DNA of 10,590 bases from an uncultured Synechococcus sp. (GTDB taxonomy: Bacteria; Cyanobacteriota; Cyanobacteriia; PCC-6307; Cyanobiaceae): NCBI GenBank assembly GCA_937975655.1, contig CALJTZ010000524.1, forward strand, positions 1 to 10,590, given 5' to 3'. Under the pieces are notes generated by a model that did no database searches, was not told where the DNA came from, and worked only from the letters and a program-made list of their open reading frames with translations. Position numbers and translations under genes: made by a program. This document shows, piece by piece, positions 5,156 through 10,590 of the stretch. Numbering within the stretch: position 1 is the stretch's first letter; the number at the start of each line of letters is the position of its first letter.

Positions 5156-5593
5156 ATGCGTATCTGGATCTGCAGCACTGCAGTAACCGCTATTGCCTTT
5201 GCGGTTCCAATATCTGCTCTTGGTAATCAGCAGATTTACAAGCAGTACGAATCAGCTGTGCTTAACGAGTGCGGATCCTTCCCCCAAATGGCCGACTATG
5301 GCTTTAGGAGCTTGGCGTCTAGTGACACGGCTGGCAATCAAGCTGGCGTCACTCTGTGGAAGCAGGAGCGCGATAAATTCACGCAGTGCTCAACGGAAGT
5401 GAGCAAACGCTTCGACTCTCAATACGGCAAGGGATGGCGACCAAAATCTGCAAGCTCATCTACTCAAACGTTAAATGGGCCTAGCCGGTCATTTTCCTGC
5501 ATCTCTTCTGCTGACATGCACAACGCAAGTCGTGGAATCCCTATTCTTCGCCGCTGCGCTGGCGGAGGGTCTGTTTTCATTCAAATGCACTGA
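5156..5593 (+). CDS. Secreted or envelope-associated hypothetical protein, 145 aa
   Basis: The N-terminus is a textbook Sec signal peptide: a basic residue (MRIW), a hydrophobic core at about 3-20 and a cleavage region ISALG|NQQ near residues 21-23. The mature part is hydrophilic and carries four cysteines (C39, C78, C115, C134) that could form two disulfides outside the cytoplasm; it contains a helical stretch (LWKQERDKFTQCSTEVSKRFDSQYGKG) and a Ser/Thr-rich linker. I recognise no family. The gene is clearly more A/T-rich and uses different codons from the GC-rich phage genes around it, suggesting later acquisition. AGGA lies very close (2 bases) to the ATG, an unusually tight spacing, so translation may be weak or the start slightly different. 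It resembles a phage moron gene that alters the host surface; function is inference only. Confidence 0.65.
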   Translation: MRIWICSTAVTAIAFAVPISALGNQQIYKQYESAVLNECGSFPQMADYGFRSLASSDTAGNQAGVTLWKQERDKFTQCSTEVSKRFDSQYGKGWRPKSASSSTQTLNGPSRSFSCISSADMHNASRGIPILRRCAGGGSVFIQMH

Positions 5594-5718
5594 CTGACTT
5601 GGTGCTGTTTCGGTGTTTTTCTTGGCACAGACCGGCAACCTCTCAGCAGCAACACCCCCGTGCCCGCCGGGCCGACCCAGAGCGGGAGTCACTCTTTTGG
5701 AAACCTGACCCGACAGCG

Positions 5719-5747
5719 CCCAGGCCCCTGCCATCGGCACGCCTGGG
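5719..5747 (+). other. Strong hairpin in the 5594-5768 intergenic stretch
   Basis: CCCAGGC (5719-5725) pairs with GCCTGGG (5741-5747), and inside it TGCC (5729-5732) pairs with GGCA (5736-5739) around ATC, giving a nearly continuous 11-bp stem. No T-run follows. It could be an mRNA-stabilising structure, a weak terminator for the secreted-protein gene, or an element hiding the next gene's start. The rest of this 175-base gap shows nothing else I can name. Confidence 0.4.
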
Positions 5748-5768
5748 TCATCCACACACCCACCCATC

Positions 5769-5975
5769 GTGACCCGCACTCGCCGCCGCTGGGCCGTCAT
5801 CGTCTGGAAACTCCCGCTGTTCCTCACGGTCGCGTTCATCTCTGCCCTGCTCGAGCTGGCCACCACCATCACCTGGCGCTGCTACGTCGCGGCTGATCGC
5901 TTGCGGGATCGCTTCATTGACTGGTGGCATGGGTTTCGGTGTGAGCTGCCCACCTGGTGGAAGCTGGAAACCTGA
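5769..5975 (+). CDS. Putative single-span membrane protein, 68 aa
   Basis: MTRTRRRWAVIVWKLPLFLTVAFISALLELATTITWRCYVAADRLRDRF shows a basic N-terminus, one hydrophobic helix at about 9-35 and a charged, Trp-rich C-terminus (WWHGFRCELPTWWKLE). The basic end suggests an N-in orientation. The GTG start at 5769 has no Shine-Dalgarno and the overlapping frames are open too, so this gene call is moderate; the sharp hydrophobic segment between charged ends is what favours it. Function unknown; small membrane proteins near phage head genes include holin-like and accessory proteins. Confidence 0.45.
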   Translation: MTRTRRRWAVIVWKLPLFLTVAFISALLELATTITWRCYVAADRLRDRFIDWWHGFRCELPTWWKLET

Positions 5976-6104
5976 GCCGCATCGACTGGAAATTTCCGGG
6001 TGGTGCTCTAAGTCCTGCGATTGCAGGCCAGGGGGATGGCCTCCCCTGCCCGTCTGATCCACGGCTGCGCCCTCGACCCATTCGGCAAGCGTGACGGATC
6101 TGCC

Positions 6105-6129
6105 AAGCCCTCGGTTTCCCGGGGGCTTT
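6105..6129 (+). terminator. Terminator-like hairpin ahead of the portal gene
   Basis: AAGCCCTCGG (6105-6114) pairs with CCGGGGGCTT (6119-6128), including one G-U wobble, around the loop TTTC; only three Ts follow (6127-6129). It resembles the 4051 terminator in layout but has a short tail, so it may only partly stop upstream transcription. The remainder of the 5976-6181 gap has no convincing gene. Confidence 0.5.
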
Positions 6130-6181
6130 GGTGTGTCTGGACCTTCAGCCGGAAAGCTCCACACATAGGCCCGGCCGGCGC

Positions 6182-7690
6182 GTGGATCTGAACCTCGACC
6201 ATCCTGTAGACGATTCAGCGCTGCCGTCGTATCAACACCCGGCATTGCGCGAGATCGCTGTTGATCTTCAGCGTGCTTTTGATGTGTTCCATTGCCTGCG
6301 CGGTGAAGGCGTCAAGGGCAAGTACCTGCCCCAGGAACCCGCCGAGCCACACGATGCCTACAAGGCCAGGCTCGGCCGCAGTGTCTTCTCTGACTTCTTT
6401 CGTGCATCCATTCACGCCTTTGCTGGTGTCCTCTCCAAGTTCTCCCTGATCGCACCGCCGAAGTCCTTTGAGGATGCAGCGGACAACATCGACCTGGAGG
6501 GCAACAGCCTTACCGCCTGGCTGCAGCAGGCTGACACGCTCATGCTGCGTGATGGTGCTGTTGCCCTCTGCGTTGAAATGCCCGACGGCATGCCCGGCAC
6601 CGCCGCTGAGGAGGTCGCCATGGGCCGCCGGCCTTACCTGCTGCAACGACCCAGGGCCAAGGTTCTCAACTGGCGCGTCTCTGTTACCGATGGCGTTGAG
6701 GCCCTGGAGCGCGTCACCCTGCTCGAATCCGTCGAGGTGCCTGATGGTGACTTCGGCGTGAAAACAGAACCCCGTTACCGCGTGATCGGCCGCGGTGAGT
6801 GGTGGCTGTTCAAGATCGAGCGCGACGCCAAGAACAACCTTGCTGCCGTCCTACTGGATGAAGGCCAGTACATCGGCGCCAACGGCCAGCCGCTGCCAAT
6901 TGTACCGGTCGTCTGGCACTCGGGCGATCAGGTTGGCTTTGGCCACGGTGAGATGGAGCTCCAGCAGGTGGTGGAGCACTCCATCGATCACTTCCAGCAG
7001 CGCAGCGACCTGCGCGAGAAGACCCACAAGTGCGCCATGCCGGTGCCCGTCGCCATCGGCCGCACCCCGCCTGCCCCAGGCCAGGCCGCCAAGCCCCTGG
7101 TGATTGGCCCCAACACCGTGATCGATCTGGAGCAGGGCGGATCCTTTTCCTTTGCCGAGCCCTCGGCCAGCAGCCTGGCGGAGCAGCGGAGCCAAATCAC
7201 TGAAGTGGAGCGGCTGATTGCCCGTCAGACCCTCGGATTCCTGTTTGGCGACCCCGGCGGCACCAAGACGGCGAAGCAGGCCTCAATGGAAGGGGCCCAG
7301 ACTGAAAGTGCCATTGCCCGCATTGCGCAGCGCAAAGCATCAGCACTGCAGTCCCTGATGGCCATTTGGGTGATGTTCACCGGTGAGCAGCTGGAGCCCG
7401 GCGCCGGCCTGCAGATGGCTGATTCGATTTATGAGCAGCCGCTGGAAGCTTCCGACATCGCCCAGCTGCAGCAGTTGGCCGGTGGTGTGGAACTGATCAG
7501 CCAGCGCTCGGCCATCGAGGAGCTGCAGCGCGCCGGCCGGCTGAAGGTCACCACGAGCGTGGAGGAAGAACTGGAGCGCCTGGCGCAGGAACGGCCGGAA
7601 CCTGCGGATGAGGTGGATCTGAACGACCTGGGCGGCCTGCCGCCGGAACCAGTGAGCCTGCAGGATCCGCTGAGCGACCCGGAAACCTAA
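6182..7690 (+). CDS. Phage portal protein, DUF4055-like (about 502 aa)
   Basis: The portal is the dodecameric ring at one prohead vertex, through which terminase drives DNA and to which the tail attaches. The N-terminus (HPALREIAVDLQRAFDVFHCLRGEGVKGKYLPQEPAEPHDAYKARLGRSVFSDFFRASIHAFAGVLSKF) is the diagnostic start of the DUF4055 family, a long helix pair followed by YLP and YKARL. The middle is beta-rich (PYLLQRPRAKVLNWRVSV, RYRVIGRGEWWLFKIE, PIVPVVWH), then a long alpha region (HSIDHFQQRSDLREKTHKCAMPVPVAIG, QITEVERLIARQTLGFLFG) and a C-terminal acidic tail, as expected. Family length of about 450-520 residues is matched. The start is uncertain: GTG 6182 avoids the hairpin, but TTG 6128 or GTG 6131 are in frame and would add 17-18 residues; none has a strong ribosome-binding site. 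A 22-base gap separates it from the next small gene. Confidence 0.9.
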   Translation: MDLNLDHPVDDSALPSYQHPALREIAVDLQRAFDVFHCLRGEGVKGKYLPQEPAEPHDAYKARLGRSVFSDFFRASIHAFAGVLSKFSLIAPPKSFEDAADNIDLEGNSLTAWLQQADTLMLRDGAVALCVEMPDGMPGTAAEEVAMGRRPYLLQRPRAKVLNWRVSVTDGVEALERVTLLESVEVPDGDFGVKTEPRYRVIGRGEWWLFKIERDAKNNLAAVLLDEGQYIGANGQPLPIVPVVWHSGDQVGFGHGEMELQQVVEHSIDHFQQRSDLREKTHKCAMPVPVAIGRTPPAPGQAAKPLVIGPNTVIDLEQGGSFSFAEPSASSLAEQRSQITEVERLIARQTLGFLFGDPGGTKTAKQASMEGAQTESAIARIAQRKASALQSLMAIWVMFTGEQLEPGAGLQMADSIYEQPLEASDIAQLQQLAGGVELISQRSAIEELQRAGRLKVTTSVEEELERLAQERPEPADEVDLNDLGGLPPEPVSLQDPLSDPET

Positions 7691-7712
7691 GCCGTCCCAG
7701 ACGCCGCCCACC

Positions 7713-7889
7713 ATGTCTGCCGCTGAAGTCCTTTACGACGCCATCCACGAGGCCATCGCTGAGCACGTGTCTGCCGAGGATTCGGACCTCTCCGCGTTTG
7801 AGCTGATCGGTGTCATCGAGCAGGTGAAACACGATCTGCTCACCGCCGGCGATCTTGATGACGACGCTGGCGAACTCGAAGCCGCATGA
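7713..7889 (+). CDS. Small acidic protein between portal and head gene, 58 aa
   Basis: A short gene that fits tightly: ATG at 7713 and a TGA at 7887-7889 whose ATGA overlaps the start of the minor head gene. The product (MSAAEVLYDAIHEAIAEHVS..., then AFELIGVIEQVKHDLLTAG and a very acidic end DLDDDAGELEAA) is mostly helical and acidic. Codon usage matches the neighbouring structural genes. Small proteins between portal and minor head genes occur in many phages, and some help scaffolding or assembly, but no function can be assigned from sequence. Confidence 0.7.
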   Translation: MSAAEVLYDAIHEAIAEHVSAEDSDLSAFELIGVIEQVKHDLLTAGDLDDDAGELEAA

Positions 7890-9073
7890 GCCAAGCACCA
7901 GGGCCGGGCGAACAAACACGCCTCGCTGACGACTACGCACGCGCCCTGGAGCTCCTGGAGCGCCGCAGCCGCCGCAACATCGTGGCAGTCCTGCGGCGCT
8001 CCCTGAATACCGTGCTGGTGGACCTGCGCCGCAGCTACGCCAGCTACATCAACGAGCTGGGGCCCCAGTCCTACGACCCGCAGCGCCAGACCATCCGCCG
8101 GCCCGGTGAATACTCCGCCGCTGAAGCCACCGCCAAATTCCGCGCCATCGTGCTCGATGCCCAGCGGTTCATGGGCGAGGAAGAACTGCGCCAATGGACC
8201 ATCAGCTATGAACGCGACCTGCGCGAGGCCGCACGTCTTGGCGGTGACCTGGGCATGCAACTGGAAGCCATGGTGCGCAGGCCAGACTCCCTAACGCCTT
8301 TCACCGGTGCCGATCCCCTGGCGATTCGCGCCGCCGCTGAATCCACCTCCGCCTATATCCAGGGCGAAACCGTCCGGTTCCGTGATCAGCTGGTGGCGAT
8401 CGTGGGGGAAGGCGCTACCCGCGGCTGGGGCCCGGCACGACTGGAACGCCAAATCCGCCAGGCCCTGCGCGGCGCCAAGGATCCCAACGGCATCACCCAG
8501 CGCCTGGGCCTCGAGCAACGCGCCGCGTTGATTGCCCGCTCAGAGCTGGCCAACGCCTATGCCAAGGGCAGCCTGGCCAGGGCCCGGGACCGGGGAGATG
8601 CCTACGTGCGGGTGCTGGCCAGCAGCGATGAGCGGACTTGCCCGACGTGCGCAAGCAGGAACGGGCGGATTTATCCGGTGGATCGCCTGGTGCTGGGATT
8701 TCATCCGCGGTGCCGGTGCATCGCGGTCCCGGTTCCCAACGAAGCGGTGCAAGAACGCGACCCAGCGACCCGGGAGGTGCTGCTTGATTCCAAGCGCTGG
8801 CGTGAAGAACACGAAGACGGCGTGCGCGCCTATGCCGAGGGCAAGCACCGGGATGAACTGCAGGCCCTGCAGCGCCAGCGTGATCGGCTGAAGGATCCTG
8901 AGGCAATCGAATCCTTTGATCACCGCATCGCCAAGCTGGAAGACCGAGGCCCAAACATAGAAAAGGCCCAAGCCGATCTGGCCCGGGCCCTGCGCACACC
9001 AACGGCATCAGAAAAACGGCTTTACCCAACCAATCCGCTGCCGCTGGGTGAGAGCGTGCCGCTGTTTGACTGA
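7886..9073 (+). CDS. Phage minor head protein, SPP1 gp7/Mu F-like, 395 aa
   Basis: Proteins of the SPP1 gp7/Mu gpF family bind the portal and act in head assembly and DNA delivery; they are minor virion components. The family hallmark is a metal-binding-like motif, and it is complete here: SSDERTCPTC (C252, C255) followed by RLVLGFHPRCRC (H273, C276, C278) at residues 247-278, in a domain that begins near 150. The N-terminal part is long and helical (LLERRSRRNIVAVLRRSLNTVLVDLRRSYASYINE), as in portal-binding regions, and the end (311-370) is a charged predicted coiled coil (DELQALQRQRDRLKDPEAIESFDHRIAKLEDR). The ATG at 7886 overlaps the upstream stop. Its TGA at 9071-9073 directly abuts the convergent regulator gene. 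Confidence 0.9.
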   Translation: MSQAPGPGEQTRLADDYARALELLERRSRRNIVAVLRRSLNTVLVDLRRSYASYINELGPQSYDPQRQTIRRPGEYSAAEATAKFRAIVLDAQRFMGEEELRQWTISYERDLREAARLGGDLGMQLEAMVRRPDSLTPFTGADPLAIRAAAESTSAYIQGETVRFRDQLVAIVGEGATRGWGPARLERQIRQALRGAKDPNGITQRLGLEQRAALIARSELANAYAKGSLARARDRGDAYVRVLASSDERTCPTCASRNGRIYPVDRLVLGFHPRCRCIAVPVPNEAVQERDPATREVLLDSKRWREEHEDGVRAYAEGKHRDELQALQRQRDRLKDPEAIESFDHRIAKLEDRGPNIEKAQADLARALRTPTASEKRLYPTNPLPLGESVPLFD

Positions 9074-9508
9074 TCAGGCCGCAACAAGCACCGGCTCAGG
9101 AGCGCTGTCGTAGGTGACTACCGGCTCACTCACTACAACAGGTGCAGCCGCAACCGGAGTGCAAGCCTCCATGGCGCCGGCCTTGGTGAGAATCAGCTGA
9201 TCGCCAGAGTGAGCAATCTGCACCTGGCCGCCGGGCTCAATGCCCAGCAGGGCGCTGTAGCCGCCGGCCAGCACCACATTGCCGGTCTTGCCGGCGGTGA
9301 CCACAAACGAGAGGGGCTTGCCTTTGCGGCCGGCAGCTTTGGGCTTGCTCAACGCAAGGCCATGGGCCTCAAGCAGTGCATCCTTGAATGCGGACAGCCG
9401 GGCCTTGCCGGCATCGGAGACATAGCCGCAAGCAATGGCGATGTCGGATTCGGAAGCGGGTTGAAGCTCAGCAACGCGAGCTTTGAGGTCTTCGCCGGTG
9501 AGGGGCAT
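9074..9508 (-). CDS. AbrB-family transcriptional regulator of the cyanobacterial (cyAbrB) type, 144 aa
   Basis: cyAbrB proteins are DNA-binding regulators conserved in cyanobacteria, with roles in nitrogen and carbon metabolism. The N-terminal half MPLTGEDLKARVAELQPASESDIAIACGYVS and ALLEAHGLAL follows the cyAbrB pattern (PLTGEEL, ACGY, FYNALLEAKG), and the C-terminal KPLSFVVTAGKTGNVVLAGGYSALLGIEPGGQVQIAHSGDQLILTK is an AbrB-like swapped-hairpin domain. A Val/Pro-rich tail (about 112-144) extends beyond the usual family end. ATG 9508 is preferred to an in-frame TTG at 9526; there is no clear Shine-Dalgarno, and an inverted repeat overlaps the start. Its presence on the opposite strand, tail to tail with a head gene, marks it as an independent unit. 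Such a gene on a phage is consistent with manipulation of the cyanobacterial host. Confidence 0.8.
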   Translation of the reverse strand: MPLTGEDLKARVAELQPASESDIAIACGYVSDAGKARLSAFKDALLEAHGLALSKPKAAGRKGKPLSFVVTAGKTGNVVLAGGYSALLGIEPGGQVQIAHSGDQLILTKAGAMEACTPVAAAPVVVSEPVVTYDSAPEPVLVAA

Positions 9509-9530
9509 GGTTGAAATGGTAGGCAACCAT
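9507..9530. promoter_or_regulatory. Inverted repeat over the cyAbrB start codon
   Basis: ATGGTTG (9507-9513) and CAACCAT (9524-9530) are perfect inverted copies with a 10-bp A/T-richer spacer. The site covers the ATG of the minus-strand regulator, a position expected for autorepression, or it could form a translation-blocking hairpin. Binding is not demonstrated. Confidence 0.4.
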
Positions 9531-9562
9531 CAGAATAGCGGTGCAGTTGCAGATCAGCACCG

Positions 9563-9757
9563 GTGGAATTGCCTGAAGACTTGGCGGCTTTTCTGCTCTG
9601 CCATGCCTGCGTTAGCGCACGGGATGAGGATGGCACTCGGCAGGCCTTGCGCGCTGCTGCAACAGAGCTGAGCGATGCGCAGGCCCACAAGGTCGCGACC
9701 ACGCTGCATGCGTCGATTTCGGGTGGTGGGCGGTTGTGGCTCAGCCGACTGGCTTAG
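9563..9757 (+). CDS. Hypothetical protein, 64 aa
   Basis: A plausible small helical protein (MELPEDLAAFLLCHACVSARDEDGTRQALRAAATELSDAQAHKVATTLHASISGGGRLWLSRLA) with two cysteines (C13, C16) in a CHAC arrangement but no further zinc ligands nearby. It uses a GTG start without a clear ribosome-binding site and lies divergent from the cyAbrB gene, so the region between them could serve both. No family recognised; moderate confidence that it is expressed. Confidence 0.45.
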   Translation: MELPEDLAAFLLCHACVSARDEDGTRQALRAAATELSDAQAHKVATTLHASISGGGRLWLSRLA

Positions 9758-9773
9758 TGCTACTGTAATTGCA

Positions 9774-9789
9774 GATCCGTAAGTGGATC
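9774..9789. other. Small inverted repeat in the 9758-9856 gap
   Basis: GATCC (9774-9778) and GGATC (9785-9789) are mirrored around GTAAGT. It is short and might be chance; it precedes the next gene's start by about 70 bases and could be an operator. No convincing promoter hexamer pair was found beside it. Confidence 0.2.
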
Positions 9790-9856
9790 ACTGCATTGCC
9801 GATCGTTGAGCGCCTGAAGGCTGCTCCGGTCCTGTCCACCACCATCACGCCACACC

Positions 9857-10501
9857 ATGGGACTCCCCGCTACTGCTGGCCGCGTTGCCGGCACCACCAT
9901 CAAGGGCCTGCTCTGGGCCCACCGCACCACCGACTGGGATGAGGCCTGGGCGATCGTGCTTCACGGCCTGCAGATCCTGATCGTCCTCACGCTGCTGGCC
10001 GGCCGCGCCAGCACCATGCTGCGCTTCAAGACCGACCAGCCGCTGCCTGCGTCGCTGGCCGGGCAGGCGCGCGTCACCGGCCGCATCGTGCAGGTCACGG
10101 CGCATGACGCTGCCGAGGTGGAGACCACGCTGGGGTCGCTGCGCGCCGCGGGCGTGCCCGCAGACGACGCCTCCACCGAATTCGAGGCCGCCCGCGCGCG
10201 CGTCGAGGCCGCCACCTCCGCGCTCGAGCTCCAGCGCCAGTCCTACGAAGGCGAACGCGCCCGCTTCGCCGCCGGCCAGTCGGACCTGCCTCGCGTGCTG
10301 CAGGCGCAGGCTTCGCTGGATGCGGCCCAGCTCGCCTGGGTCCAGTCGCATCTCGACGCGCGCGCGGCCTCCGCCAAGGTCGCCCGCCTCGACGGCTCCA
10401 TCCTGACGCGCCATGGCTTCACCATGGACACCGTCGAGCAGAAGGTCGGCGCCGGCCTCGGCGCCGCGGATCGGCTGCGCACTCTGACCACCACCCCATG
10501 A
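9857..10501 (+). CDS. Probable chimeric ORF: phage-like membrane N-terminus joined to TolC/OEP-like C-terminus
   Basis: The 214-residue open frame does not read as one family. Residues 1-52 (GLLWAHRTTDWDEAWAIVLHGLQILIVLTLLAG) look like a small one-helix phage or inner-membrane protein. From about residue 95 on the protein is a heptad-rich helix pair, EFEAARARVEAATSALELQRQSYEGERARFAAGQSDLPRVLQAQASLDAAQLAWVQSHLDARAASAKVARLDG, the pattern of the second half of TolC/OEP outer-membrane efflux channels, including YxxxxARFxxGxxxxxxVLQAQxxL. That half normally follows a secreted N-terminal half, which is absent. The following start codon (ATGA overlap) opens a membrane-fusion-like protein, the normal TolC partner order. 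The end also has more CGCG-rich codon runs. Together with the adapter just beyond, the simplest reading is an assembly join somewhere about 9995-10150. A genuine fused membrane protein is less likely. Confidence 0.5.
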   Translation: MGLPATAGRVAGTTIKGLLWAHRTTDWDEAWAIVLHGLQILIVLTLLAGRASTMLRFKTDQPLPASLAGQARVTGRIVQVTAHDAAEVETTLGSLRAAGVPADDASTEFEAARARVEAATSALELQRQSYEGERARFAAGQSDLPRVLQAQASLDAAQLAWVQSHLDARAASAKVARLDGSILTRHGFTMDTVEQKVGAGLGAADRLRTLTTTP

Positions 10502-10563
10502 AGTTCCTCAAACCTTTCCTCCTCGCCGTGGTCGTCGGCGGCCTCGCCTTCGCCTTCTGGCCC
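10498..10563 (+). CDS. Start of a membrane-anchored protein, probably an efflux membrane-fusion protein (22 codons)
   Basis: MKFLKPFLLAVVVGGLAFAFWP is a basic start followed by one hydrophobic helix, as in HlyD/RND membrane-fusion subunits, and it overlaps the TolC-like stop by four bases as such operons often do. Only 22 codons are biological; the reading frame then runs into sequencing adapter, so anything past 10563 must be ignored. The identification depends on context and is tentative. Confidence 0.4.
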
Positions 10564-10590
10564 AGATCGGAAGAGCGTCGTGTAGGGAAA
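10564..10590 (+). other. Illumina TruSeq adapter sequence (contamination)
   Basis: The final 27 bases begin AGATCGGAAGAGCGTCGTGT and continue as the TruSeq universal adapter does (reverse complement of the read-1 primer side). This is not biological DNA; it means the contig end was built from reads that ran through a short insert without trimming. Confidence 0.98.

Noticed and set aside
5660..5896. Plus-strand frame of 78 codons overlapping the small membrane gene
   Set aside because: His/Pro-rich product with no structure; the alternative frame at 5769-5975 gives a coherent membrane segment.
5748..6245. Minus-strand open frame of 165 codons across the gap before the portal
   Set aside because: Low-complexity Pro/Gly/Arg-rich product, overlaps the small membrane gene and the portal start, and no recognisable domain or ribosome-binding site.
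1..10590. tRNA genes, integrase, insertion sequences or attachment-site repeats
   Set aside because: Looked for but none could be supported by eye; lysogeny therefore cannot be claimed.

Overview
The window looks like the head-packaging region of a tailed phage or prophage from a cyanobacterium, most likely a GC-rich picocyanobacterium of the Synechococcus/Cyanobium type. The phage assignment is firm: it holds a large terminase subunit (C-terminal part), a DUF4055-type portal protein and an SPP1 gp7/Mu F-like minor head protein. The host assignment is an inference. It rests mainly on a cyAbrB-like regulator (a family typical of cyanobacteria), a group-3 (SigF-like) sigma factor, and many genes without a strong Shine-Dalgarno sequence. 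No integrase, tRNA or attachment site is visible, so lytic phage and prophage cannot be told apart.

Layout. 2-1012 is the terminase nuclease half, cut off at its 5' end. 1030-2747 is a tightly coupled run: a hypothetical gene, two tandem paralogues ending in the same RHGFWPAPLTVVPN motif, and a sigma-70-like protein with no recognisable region 4. 2768-3262 holds a candidate operator, a ribbon-helix-helix protein and a two-helix membrane protein. On the other strand, 3270-3840 is a hicB-hicA toxin-antitoxin pair. 3841-4164 contains no protein gene, but carries divergent promoter-like sites sharing a repeated GGATTAA element, a candidate structured RNA of about 150 nt ending in an intrinsic terminator, and a separate promoter. 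That promoter faces a two-gene unit at 4165-5093: a 62-residue protein and a zinc finger/KilA-N protein. A secreted, cysteine-bearing protein (5156-5593) and a small membrane protein (5769-5975) follow. Structural genes resume with portal (6182-7690), a 58-residue acidic protein and the minor head protein (to 9073). A cyAbrB-like regulator reads back on the minus strand (9074-9508), followed by a small plus-strand ORF.

How it works together. Terminase and portal are normally neighbours; here about 5.2 kb of regulators, a toxin-antitoxin pair and small accessory genes lie between them. Four transcription-regulator candidates (sigma, RHH, KilA-N, AbrB), several start-proximal inverted repeats and a candidate small RNA suggest an accessory control module inserted into the morphogenesis operon.

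Quality warning. The last 27 bases (10564-10590) are Illumina TruSeq adapter. The gene before it (9857-10501) joins a short phage-like membrane N-terminus to a TolC/OEP-like efflux C-terminus, and is followed by the first 22 codons of what looks like a membrane-fusion protein. The right end from roughly 10.0 kb is therefore probably a chimeric assembly and should not be used as biological linkage.
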